From positions 1-52,808 of the forward strand of contig NZ_ADNY01000004.1 in assembly GCF_000178475.1 (NCBI RefSeq): a stretch of 52,808 bases of DNA, in the 5' to 3' direction. How positions within the stretch are numbered: the stretch's first letter is position 1; the number at the start of each line of letters is the position of its first letter. Below the pieces are notes generated by a model. That model did no database searches. It had not been told where the DNA came from and saw only the letters and a list, made by a program, of their open reading frames with translations. The position numbers and the translations under genes were made by a program. Below are positions 18,352 to 25,533 of this stretch, piece after piece. This stretch comes from Lactobacillus amylolyticus DSM 11664 (lineage in GTDB: Bacteria > Bacillota > Bacilli > Lactobacillales > Lactobacillaceae).

Positions 18352-19149
18352 ATGAAAATTGTATCTTTTGCTGCTATTAAAGGTGGTGTGGGCAAGACCA
18401 CTCTCTCCTACAATTTTGGTGAATGGTTAGCCAAGCAAGGCAAAAAAATTCTTTTCATTGATTTAGACCATCAATGCAATTTAAGTCAAACTTATGAAGT
18501 TTATGGAGATCAAAAAATTGGAACCGTTGCTAATATCTTTCTTCGAAAAGACGATGTAACGATTAATCATGTTAAAAAGAATATTGATTTAATTGCAGGT
18601 AATATGCACCTAGATGATATTGAAACCAATATCGAAAACATGACCAATAAGAATATGCGCTTATACATGTGGCTTAACAATAATTACGATAAATATGAGT
18701 TAGGTCATTATGATTACATTATCATTGACTGCCACCCAGACTTCTCTACTGCTACAAAGAATGCAATTATAGTAAGTCATGATATTATCAGCCCTATTAC
18801 TCCAAGTAAACACGGTTTTGATGCAAAATTTAACTTGCAAGATCGGATTGATGAATTAAGAAAAGAAGCTATTGAATTTAGCACTGGAGAAAGTTATGTA
18901 ACAGCCAAGCTTTATTTTGTAGCAAATCTTATAAAAAGAAATACTTCATCATCAAATGAAATGCTTGAAAGTATCAAAGACGATCCTTCAGTAATTGCAG
19001 TTATCCCTGAAAAGGAATTATTCAACCGTTCTAATTTAGATGAAACACCTGTAGTTGATATGAAGGACGATACAAGAATTTACAACAGAAACTACAATTT
19101 CTTCCAAGAATTCGATAAAACATTTAAGCAGATTGAAGATAAATTATAA
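18352..19149 (+). CDS. parA: ParA-family partition ATPase
   Basis: A 265-aa Walker-type partition ATPase. It starts MKIVSFAAIKGGVGKTT with the deviant Walker A KGGVGKTT, has FIDLDHQCNLSQ (A' motif region) and Walker B YDYIIIDCHPDFSTAT, and ends with EVxx-like RIYNRNYNFFQEF. Such proteins position plasmids along the nucleoid together with a centromere-binding partner. A short protein lacking an N-terminal HTH corresponds to the small (type Ib-like) ParA class, whose partners are small ribbon-helix-helix proteins and which usually leaves autoregulation to that partner. Ribosome binding site AAGAAGG. It is followed by its own terminator and then the small partner gene. Confidence 0.93.
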   Translation: MKIVSFAAIKGGVGKTTLSYNFGEWLAKQGKKILFIDLDHQCNLSQTYEVYGDQKIGTVANIFLRKDDVTINHVKKNIDLIAGNMHLDDIETNIENMTNKNMRLYMWLNNNYDKYELGHYDYIIIDCHPDFSTATKNAIIVSHDIISPITPSKHGFDAKFNLQDRIDELRKEAIEFSTGESYVTAKLYFVANLIKRNTSSSNEMLESIKDDPSVIAVIPEKELFNRSNLDETPVVDMKDDTRIYNRNYNFFQEFDKTFKQIEDKL

Positions 19150-19156
19150 TGTAAAT

Positions 19157-19180
19157 GAGGATTATGTATCCTCTTTTTTT
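19157..19180 (+). terminator. Terminator after parA
   Basis: GAGGAT and ATCCTC form a 6-bp stem with a short loop, followed by seven T. It separates parA from the small partner gene, which therefore has its own promoter. Confidence 0.78.
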
Positions 19181-19451
19181 ATGCCTTTTTTTCCCCCATC
19201 ATTGCTGGCATAGTGAATTACTTATAAATATATTTATCTTTATGTTTTTGTATGTACTACTAATTATACTTCTATGTAGATTTGCTATTATTAATCTACT
19301 GCTACTGTTAGGTATATTGCTTCTTATCAAGATATTGCTATGCTATAGTCTATTAATAAATGTTTTATATATTAAAGAAATTAATATAGTTGCAAATATA
19401 ATTATAATTGTGTGTATAATAGAGTAATGATAAATCAATGGAGGTAATTTT
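19181..19451 (+). promoter_or_regulatory. AT-rich spacer between parA and partner gene, with promoter
   Basis: No believable gene: an open frame of hydrophobic residues here is a by-product of T-rich DNA and lacks a ribosome binding site. A probable promoter is TTGCAA at 19390-19395 with TATAAT at 19415-19420 (19-base spacing, long). Within 19209-19240 the minus strand reads CATAAAGATAAATATA, close to a motif repeated after rep at 22556 and 22681. This spacer could hold partition sites, but I see no tidy array. Confidence 0.4.
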
Positions 19452-19742
19452 ATGGCTTTTAATGGACCAAAGAAGAATGCTTTCGAAAATACGAAACAAA
19501 CTCACGAAAAAATGACAGAAGCTTTGAACAATAAACCTGAAGTTGAACAAATTACTCAACCACCTGTAGTAACTTATTCAATGCCAACTAAAACACCTAT
19601 TCAAAAAGAAAAAGTAAAACCATTCACTTTTACATTAAAACCAAGTAATAGAAAAGCTTTAAACAGAATTGCTAGAAGACATGGTTTTTCATCAACTAGT
19701 GCTTTTCTTGATGAATGGATCGAATCAAACAAAGACGCTTAA
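19452..19742 (+). CDS. Small ribbon-helix-helix-like partner of ParA (putative centromere-binding protein)
   Basis: A 96-aa protein. The first 50 residues are polar and likely disordered. The C-terminal 40 residues (KPFTFTLKPSNRKALNRIAR then RHGFSSTSAFLDEWIES) read as one beta strand followed by two helices, the pattern of ribbon-helix-helix DNA-binding proteins. Placement directly after a small ParA, with its own promoter and a strong GGAGG, fits the second component of a type Ib-like partition system that binds the centromere and autoregulates. No close family name comes to mind; the assignment is from fold pattern and gene order. Confidence 0.65.
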   Translation: MAFNGPKKNAFENTKQTHEKMTEALNNKPEVEQITQPPVVTYSMPTKTPIQKEKVKPFTFTLKPSNRKALNRIARRHGFSSTSAFLDEWIESNKDA

Positions 19743-19754
19743 TTAATTTTATTG

Positions 19755-19778
19755 GAACACATTTTGTGTTCTTTTTTT
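19755..19778 (+). terminator. Terminator after the ParA partner gene
   Basis: GAACACA and TGTGTTC form a stem with a TTT loop, followed by seven T. Confidence 0.88.
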
Positions 19779-19905
19779 ATTTCTTTTGCAGTAATACATG
19801 ATTTTTGTGTTTTACTGCTTTTTTTATTTTTATTTGCTCTGTGTAAGGTCTTTTAAAACCATTTATTATAATCCTTTTAATTAACCCTTTAATTCCCTTT
19901 AGCAA

Positions 19906-19922
19906 ACGTAAAAAGCTTACGT
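19906..19922. repeat. Small inverted repeat ACGTAA/TTACGT
   Basis: Perfect 6-bp arms around AAAGC, in the leader of the origin region. It is followed at 19941-19963 by a degenerate iteron-like segment (ACGACGTCTCATGGAC). Possible protein-binding site. Confidence 0.4.
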
Positions 19923-20230
19923 ATTACTGGGATCACAAAGTTAAAAAACGACGTCTCATGGACAGAATAAAACGTAATATTTCTTTGTGAGAGTTATATT
20001 ACCAAGGTTAATCAAGGTTGCTTAAAAGAATTAATAAGAGTGACATTGTATGGAGCATAAAAATGCTGAAAAAGTAGCAAAAACATTAATACATTAGGCG
20101 TTTATTCTAATTTTAATAAGAGTGACATATCGTGGATTACTTAAACGACTCATTGTGGAGTTAAGGGTGACGTCCTATGGATGTGGATTTTTCACTGTTT
20201 TTAATAAGGGTGACATTGTGTGGAGAATAC

Positions 20231-20239
20231 TTATCCACA
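20231..20239 (+). promoter_or_regulatory. DnaA box inside the iteron array
   Basis: TTATCCACA, the perfect 9-mer DnaA-binding site, lies between iterons 4 and 5. Host DnaA assisting Rep at iteron origins is well established, so this supports a real origin. Confidence 0.8.
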
Positions 20240-20505
20240 GGGCTTTTAAAAGATTTTTACTATTAAGAGTGACATCTTATGGAGTAAGGAATATATGCTT
20301 CTTCTAAATGAATAAAGGTGACGCTGTATGGATACTAGATATTCCAGTAAATACTTAGTTTTCTTAAGAAATTACGGATATCTTGTAAACACTAGACCGG
20401 GTGTATCATCAGGAATAAGAGTGACACGTCATGGAGTTTTTATTATGAAGTTAAAAGTAGAAAAATGCTTTTTTAATAGTATTTATGGCTAATTTCTAGA
20501 TTTTG

Positions 20506-20568
20506 CTCCATAAGATGTCACCCTTATTAAAGTCGAATATATTTTAATAAGGGTGACATCTCATGGAG
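20506..20568. repeat. Head-to-head iteron pair (large inverted repeat)
   Basis: One iteron on the minus strand (20506-20528) faces one on the plus strand (20546-20568). Together with flanking TTTAATAAG sequence they form an inverted repeat of about 26-bp arms around an 11-base AT spacer. In several iteron plasmids an inverted iteron pair is the Rep dimer operator; here it is 415 bp from the rep start, too far for a simple operator. It could act in origin folding or serve an unseen transcript. Confidence 0.75.
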
Positions 20569-20981
20569 TATTTTTTTGTTTTTACCTTAAAACTTTGTTC
20601 TAAACTACAATATCTTGAATGAAAGCTTAAAAAGATCGCAGAAAAGGCTATAAAAACACTATATCTTGTAGTCAAATATTGATTTTACAATAACAGTGAC
20701 GTCATATGGAGATGATTTTTTAGTCTGAATAATAGTGACTTCTTGTAGAGGTAAAATATTTAATTTAAATAAGAGTGACGCTTCATGGAGACATAAAAAC
20801 GACGCAATATAGAGCTAATGAATAAAGGTGACGTCATATGGAGCAAATTTTAATAAGGGTGACGTCATATGGAGCAAATTTACTCAAAACTGTTGTGAGT
20901 ACTCTAAAATTGCTATATAGTAACTCTAAAAAAAGGAACGACGTCTTAATTGATAAAAGTCGTTAATTGGAGTGAGCAAAG

Positions 20982-22250
20982 ATGTCAATAAGAAAAAGAC
21001 CAGTTCAAAAAATCATAAAAATTGATAATCGATTCAATGATGACCCTATTTTTGAACCAATTGATAGTTTGCCAGAAATTAACAGCAATATTTTTTGGCT
21101 TATTGCTGCGCAAGTAAAGGATCAAGGCGGTAACAGAATTACTCTTACACCTGATCAAATTAAGCGTGAAGTTGGCTATAATAGCCATATTTCCAACAAG
21201 CAAATAGCTAAAAATGTTGATGAAACTTTCTCTAGATTACTGACAATTCAGCTCTCAAAAGAAGAAAAAGATGAAAAAACCGGACACACCAAAAAAATTC
21301 GGGAAAACATCTTTAAACGATCAGTTGTAGACACTGATACTTTAGAGACCAGTGTTGAGGTTAGTGATAGCTTTTTGTACTTGTTCAACCACTTGGAGCA
21401 CTGGACACGCTTCTCAATTACACAATATGTTCGTTTGCATTCTAACTACTCACGCAAGCTTTTCCGTTTGCTGAAACAATGGAGAACCGTGGGACGCAAA
21501 GAGTATAAAATCGACGACTTCAGAAAACGTCTGCAAATTCCAAAATCTTATCGCCCAACTGATATTGATCGTAGAGTTTTGACTTTGTGTAAAGAGGAAC
21601 TTTGTGCAAACTTTCAGAACTTTAAGATCACCAAGAACTATCGTAAAGGTGTCAGAGGACGTAAATTAGAATCATATATCTTTACTTGGGTGCCTGAAAA
21701 GAACAATCAACAGGACGTTTATTACGATAGTAGCATCGAAGATACTAATTCAGTCTTCTATATCAAGTCCAATCCTTATATGACCGAGAAGGAGAAATTT
21801 AGGGCTCTGGATCGTTTTTACGGCTTTACCCTTGGTACTAGCCAGAAGGAATATAAGAGCGGCCATTTGCACTCTTATTTCTTGCCAAACAAGCTTCATA
21901 AACGTCAAAGACGTACAGCTTTCAACAGATCTGATTTAAAGTCTTTAGCGCAATATAAACACGCTCAGTTTGCTCAATTGTTGGCTGTTTATAAAGAAGT
22001 TAACAAGAAGGGCTTTTTGACACCGGAAGACAAAGAAGATATGGCTTTGCTCAAGATGGGCTATGAAAAGTCTGAAAAGGATCGTGAACGCGATCAAATA
22101 GCAGAAAGGGAAAGACTTAAAGCACTTGAAAATAATGCTCGAGATTTACAAGCGAGAAGAGATAATGGTCATTACTCAATTGATTTTTCAAGAGCTGGTC
22201 AAGATTTAAGTGACAGTTTATCTTTATTTGATCCTGATAATTATCAATAA
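20982..22250 (+). CDS. repB: Replication initiator protein, Rep_3 family (RepB-like)
   Basis: A 422-aa plasmid-type initiator. Residues about 25-150 form the first winged helix, and residues 150-240 the second with the family's best conserved region: YVRLHSNYSRKLFRLLKQW, the DDFRKRLQIP segment, and LCKEELCANFQNFKI then YIFTW. The C-terminal 180 residues are an extra, charged, partly coiled extension. The frame is fully open with a GGAGTG ribosome binding site before ATG. The leader has a hairpin TACTCA...TGAGTA (20881-20901) and another degenerate iteron-like GACGTC. With the upstream iterons and DnaA box it forms a complete theta-type replicon core, embedded in chromosomal sequence. Confidence 0.93.
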   Translation: MSIRKRPVQKIIKIDNRFNDDPIFEPIDSLPEINSNIFWLIAAQVKDQGGNRITLTPDQIKREVGYNSHISNKQIAKNVDETFSRLLTIQLSKEEKDEKTGHTKKIRENIFKRSVVDTDTLETSVEVSDSFLYLFNHLEHWTRFSITQYVRLHSNYSRKLFRLLKQWRTVGRKEYKIDDFRKRLQIPKSYRPTDIDRRVLTLCKEELCANFQNFKITKNYRKGVRGRKLESYIFTWVPEKNNQQDVYYDSSIEDTNSVFYIKSNPYMTEKEKFRALDRFYGFTLGTSQKEYKSGHLHSYFLPNKLHKRQRRTAFNRSDLKSLAQYKHAQFAQLLAVYKEVNKKGFLTPEDKEDMALLKMGYEKSEKDRERDQIAERERLKALENNARDLQARRDNGHYSIDFSRAGQDLSDSLSLFDPDNYQ

Positions 22251-22276
22251 AAGTTGAAAATAAATTTAAAGATTCA

Positions 22277-22319
22277 AGAGCTATAGACAGCTAAAAAAAC
22301 TGATCTATAGCTCTTTTTT
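22277..22319 (+). terminator. Terminator after rep
   Basis: AGAGCTATAG and CTATAGCTCT pair perfectly across an 18-base loop, followed by six T. Confidence 0.88.
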
Positions 22320-22329
22320 ATCTATAAAA

Positions 22330-22782
22330 TATAATAGATAAATATAAAACACTTTATAAGTATTATGATAGAAATATTTAGAATAATATGTGTATAACTA
22401 AATATAAGTAAAAAGATATAAATAAAGATAAAAATAAATATTCATATCATTGCATAGATAAATTTAAAAAGGCTCCAAAAGAGGTCATCGATATTAAAAT
22501 TTATTAATAGACGACTTCAATTGGAGCTTTTGCTTTTAATTTTTATAAAAAAATGCATAAAGATAAATGTAGGCCTAAATATCTTCGTAAGAATATTTCT
22601 TTTTACAATAATAAGGATAAATCTAAATATAAAGTACATTATATTTAGGTTAATTTGAATTAAACTACGTCATTTGGAAGCATAAAGATAAATGTATTAT
22701 TACATATAAATAATTAGATACTGAATATTATAAATAGGAATATAAAAACAAGTATAAATATAAGCTGAAATAGTGCTGCACG
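22330..22782. repeat. AT-rich repeat DNA after rep with GATAAAT motifs and a long hairpin
   Basis: No gene. The motif GATAAAT recurs near 22337, 22457, 22561, 22615 and 22686; two copies are longer and nearly identical (CATAAAGATAAATGTA near 22556 and at 22681). Embedded is a long imperfect hairpin at 22468-22532: AAAGGCTCCAAAAGAGGTCATC faces GACGACTTCAATTGGAGCTTT on the same strand, about 20 pairable bases per arm, with T-rich flank. The function is unknown. It may be a distal terminator or small RNA, and the repeats may be partition sites or simply AT-rich drift. Confidence 0.5.
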
Positions 22783-22824
22783 AAAAAAGGCCATATAGCT
22801 CGGTTTATGAGCTATATGGCCTTT
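22783..22824 (-). terminator. Terminator of the SPFH gene
   Basis: AAAGGCCATATAGCT and AGCTATATGGCCTTT are perfect 15-bp arms. On the minus strand the stem is followed by T-rich sequence. Confidence 0.92.
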
Positions 22825-22832
22825 ATAAATTA

Positions 22833-23696
22833 TTAGTTATTGCTTTTATCCCAGATTTTTTTTGCTGCGGGAATTTTTCCTAAATCAGACATATCATCTT
22901 TGTCCAAAACAACTAAATTATTTGCACCATTGGCTAACTGATTAAAGGTATCCAAACTTTGATTTCTGAAGTAACCTTCACCAGCTTTGTCCAATGCATT
23001 TTGCAATTTATCAATTCGATAAGCATCAGCATCAGCTTGGGTTCTGACTGCTTCCGCATTAGCTTTTGCAGTTGCAACTAAAGCGTTGTTTTTAGCTTTA
23101 GTAGTCAACTCAATGTTGCGGGCTTCACCTTCAGCCTTAGCGATGGCTGCTGTTTTTTCGCGATCGGCAGTTAATTGCTTGTCCATGGCCTTTTGAATTT
23201 CAGGGCTTGGTAATAATTCATCAACATTGACTCTGACAACGCGAATACCGTAAACATCCGTTAAATCACCAATTGCTTTAGATAATTCAGCGTTAATCTC
23301 ACTAGTTGAACCCAAAGCTTCGTTTAATTCCATTCGCCCAATAATGTCACGCAAATGACCACGGATCAACTGTACCATTGATTCAACAGAATCGGTGTTG
23401 TTGTAGAAGTAGCGAAAAGCATCAGTAACCAAGTAGTTCAAGGTTAAACTAGTTGTGATTTCAGCGTTATCTTTGGTGATAATACTATATTTTGAAATTT
23501 CCAAAGGCTGCAAAGCTAAACTTACCTTGCGTACTCTTTGAAAGATCGGCCAAATAAAGACCAAACCAGCCTTAACAGTGCGTGAATACTTACCTAGCGT
23601 TTCAATTAATCCTACATAGTTCTGCGGAACGATTCTCAGTCCAGCAAAGAAATAAATAAGGATTAAAACAACAATTATTGTAATAAAGATTCCCAT
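22833..23696 (-). CDS. SPFH/Band 7 (stomatin-like) membrane protein
   Basis: A 287-aa protein with an N-terminal membrane anchor (residues 3-20, very hydrophobic) followed by the SPFH domain from about residue 25 to 190 (VPQNYVGLIETLGKYSRTVK, VRVNVDELLPSPEIQKAMDK). An Ala/Glu/Lys-rich helical region follows (ADREKTAAIAKAEGEARNIE), the oligomerising segment of stomatin and YbbK/QmcA types. Members organise membrane microdomains and protease complexes. There is no NfeD-type partner next door. The promoter has GATAAT at about -10 and the ribosome binding site is GGAGGG. It is a single-gene unit. Confidence 0.92.
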   Translation of the reverse strand: MGIFITIIVVLILIYFFAGLRIVPQNYVGLIETLGKYSRTVKAGLVFIWPIFQRVRKVSLALQPLEISKYSIITKDNAEITTSLTLNYLVTDAFRYFYNNTDSVESMVQLIRGHLRDIIGRMELNEALGSTSEINAELSKAIGDLTDVYGIRVVRVNVDELLPSPEIQKAMDKQLTADREKTAAIAKAEGEARNIELTTKAKNNALVATAKANAEAVRTQADADAYRIDKLQNALDKAGEGYFRNQSLDTFNQLANGANNLVVLDKDDMSDLGKIPAAKKIWDKSNN

Positions 23697-23856
23697 AATC
23701 TATCCCTCCGAATCTTAAATTGCGGCTATTATCTCACTTTTTTGAAAAAGAAAAAAGCTATTTTAAAAAGTAATAAGCACTTGCATAAGGTGCTTTGCTT
23801 CTAGATAATGAAAGGTGATTACGGGTAAACAAAATAGTTGAATAGTAAGCATGATT

Positions 23857-24492
23857 ATGAAGAAGATATTTAAAAAGCTGATAATCCTCACAATGCTGCT
23901 TGGTGCCTTTAGTCTCAACGCACCTGAGATTACGACGCCTAATATCGTACAAGCGGCTAAGCATAAGACTAAGAAGACAAAGGCAAAGACAAAATCAAAA
24001 ACTAAAAAACAAGCCAAGTCGACTAAACGCAAGCTTCGCAGGAAAAAGGTTGCAGTTCATCACTTAATCCCTTGGGCTAACGTATATATAGCAATTTCGA
24101 AATCATCGCCAGATTATCAACCAACGATTGACGCAATCAATGCTTGGAACAATACCAAAACGGTAAAATTAAATATCGTTGGCAGTACGAAAAATGCTTT
24201 TATCATAATCAGCAATGCCGATTATGGTAATACAGGTTGGGCTGGTGAAGAGCAAGAGCATATAACCCAAAGCAAAGTTTATTCAACCATTCATTTGAAT
24301 GATTACTTTTTAAATCAGGTTGACTATAAAATAAAAGTCGATGTAGCTGAGCACGAATTAGGACATTCAATTGGATTAAATCATTATGATGCTGGTCCTT
24401 CAGTTATGAATCCGATTATTGATCCTAACCACGCATATTCAATTCAACCGATTGATATTCAGATGGTTAAAAAAATGTATAATGAAAAATAA
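23857..24492 (+). CDS. Secreted matrixin-like zinc metalloprotease
   Basis: A 211-aa exported protein. There is a signal peptide at about residues 1-34 (KKLIILTMLLGAFSL, ending VQAA), then a strikingly basic Lys/Thr stretch at about 35-65, then a compact peptidase domain. The zinc site HELGHSIGLNH (residues 166-176) fits HExxHxxGxxH, with a Met-turn in PSVMNP about ten residues later, the metzincin pattern. It resembles the small putative M10-like peptidases of lactobacilli; substrate unknown. The start could be ATG 23851 or 23857, and both have weak ribosome binding sites. It is followed by a strong terminator and is monocistronic. Confidence 0.85.
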   Translation: MKKIFKKLIILTMLLGAFSLNAPEITTPNIVQAAKHKTKKTKAKTKSKTKKQAKSTKRKLRRKKVAVHHLIPWANVYIAISKSSPDYQPTIDAINAWNNTKTVKLNIVGSTKNAFIIISNADYGNTGWAGEEQEHITQSKVYSTIHLNDYFLNQVDYKIKVDVAEHELGHSIGLNHYDAGPSVMNPIIDPNHAYSIQPIDIQMVKKMYNEK

Positions 24493-24524
24493 GTGTTTGA
24501 TCTTGCGATCAAGCACTTATTTTT
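24491..24524 (+). terminator. Terminator after the metalloprotease gene
   Basis: AAGTGTTTGATC and GATCAAGCACTT form a long stem with loop TTGC, followed by a T-run. Confidence 0.9.
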
Positions 24525-24628
24525 TACTCAAATTATTTATTATTATAACTATAATTATAAATATAATTATAATTATATTTCTTAATGCAAATAAGCAGAT
24601 AAAAATATTTATCCATCTATGAAGAATA

Positions 24629-25438
24629 TCAATTGTTAGCTGTTGATGGTAGTTTGAACTCGACCAGTTCATTGTAAAGCTGCATGTTTCTGCGGTAATA
24701 AAAAAGTGTTTTGTCATTAGCATGCAATAATTGCTCAAGCTGCTGGTCAGTTAAATCTTTTCGGGTTAGAAGGGAATAAACAAAACTTAAACGAAGGCTT
24801 TGCAAGGTAATAGGCATTCCGATCAATTTACGGTCAGGAAAACAGCGTTCAGCAATATGAAAATCATTTGGATAATAGCCACCGAATTTTTTACCTAAAA
24901 TATAGGGATTATCTGAAAGGTCAAAATTAAGGTGGTCTTTTACGTACTCCCGCAAACTTTTGCTTTCGATCTTTTTAATAATTGTTTTGTAGCGTAAGCG
25001 CAACACCTCATCGGGAAGATAACCTTGGGCGATTCCCAGCATCATCATGATTGTTTCGGAATGAATACTTTTAATTTGTGCAATTTCGGGCAAATGACTC
25101 ATCCAATTAATAATGTAGACGCGATGACGATTAAATTTGCGACCGTTGACTTCAATTATCGGATACTGATCAACCAGATGATGGCTGTACAAAAAAGTAT
25201 AGTATTGTTTAATGTGGCTTAGATACTTATTGATGGTGTTTTCTTTAAGACCTAGCTTTGTTTCTAAACTATTAAGAAAGTTTTGGATATCAGAAGCCTG
25301 TACCTGATTAATGTCGCTTTGATCAAGATATTGCCAAAAAACAGTCAGAGAACGGTTTACCACTAACATGGTATTGTCAGCGTTGTGCCGCTCGTGCTTG
25401 CAATAATGATTGAATTCTTTTTCGTAAGGGTAATTCAT
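24629..25438 (-). CDS. Tyrosine-recombinase-like protein with degenerate active site
   Basis: A 269-aa protein built like a phage-type integrase or XerD. Residues 1-95 are the SAM-like core-binding domain (NTINKYLSHIKQYYTFLYSH). Residues 110-260 are the catalytic-fold region. The usual catalytic residues are not recognisable: the first Arg motif (GLRxSEL) is replaced by GIAQGYLPDEVLRLRY (135-150), HxxR appears as LQSLR (212-216) without the His, and the later His/Tyr segment reads LLHANDKTLFYYRRN with a Tyr at 247-248. Only the second Arg and a possible Tyr remain. It may be a DNA-binding relic, a regulator, or a diverged recombinase. It lies 2.4 kb from the plasmid-like module and is divergent from a lipoprotein gene. 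Confidence 0.7.
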   Translation of the reverse strand: MNYPYEKEFNHYCKHERHNADNTMLVVNRSLTVFWQYLDQSDINQVQASDIQNFLNSLETKLGLKENTINKYLSHIKQYYTFLYSHHLVDQYPIIEVNGRKFNRHRVYIINWMSHLPEIAQIKSIHSETIMMMLGIAQGYLPDEVLRLRYKTIIKKIESKSLREYVKDHLNFDLSDNPYILGKKFGGYYPNDFHIAERCFPDRKLIGMPITLQSLRLSFVYSLLTRKDLTDQQLEQLLHANDKTLFYYRRNMQLYNELVEFKLPSTANN

Positions 25439-25533
25439 CGAGATGCCTCATAAAAGTAAAAATGTGTTACTAAATCTATTATAGCGGAATCTTAAAATTG
25501 AGCTTAATGGGAAAACAGAATAAAATTGTTTAT

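Larger units (their letters stand above)
20033..20874 (+). repeat. Iteron array of a plasmid-type replication origin
   Basis: About 15 copies of a 23-bp repeat whose core is RGTGACRTCNTATGGAG, preceded by AATAAG. Starts: 20033, 20115, 20160, 20203, 20262, 20311, 20414, 20506 (inverted), 20546, 20689, 20728, 20768, 20792 (degenerate), 20821, 20852. Spacing is irregular, 24-143 bp, tightening to 24-40 bp close to the initiator gene. The array directly precedes a Rep_3 gene. In known iteron plasmids Rep_3 proteins bind such repeats to open the origin and to limit copy number. Most copies keep GTGAC and TGGAG exactly, which argues for selection. Confidence 0.93.

Noticed and set aside
19155..19427. 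A 90-codon frame of almost pure Leu/Ile/Phe after parA, resembling a membrane peptide
   Set aside because: It overlaps the parA terminator, has no ribosome binding site, and its composition simply reflects T-rich DNA.
20122..20307. A 61-codon frame inside the iteron array
   Set aside because: It repeats RVTSYG-type residues because it translates the iterons themselves; no ribosome binding site.
20033..20874. Reading the regular repeats upstream of rep as a CRISPR array
   Set aside because: Spacing varies from 24 to 143 bp, one copy is inverted, a DnaA box lies among them and a Rep_3 gene follows; this is an iteron origin.
22330..22780. A possible CRISPR-like array in the AT-rich repeats after rep
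   Set aside because: Repeats are short (7-16 bp), irregularly spaced and partly inverted, with no cas genes in the window.
23775..23800. Hairpin AAGCAC/GTGCTT upstream of the metalloprotease as a terminator
   Set aside because: The stem is only 6 bp and no T-run follows in either direction suited to a neighbouring gene; it could be incidental.
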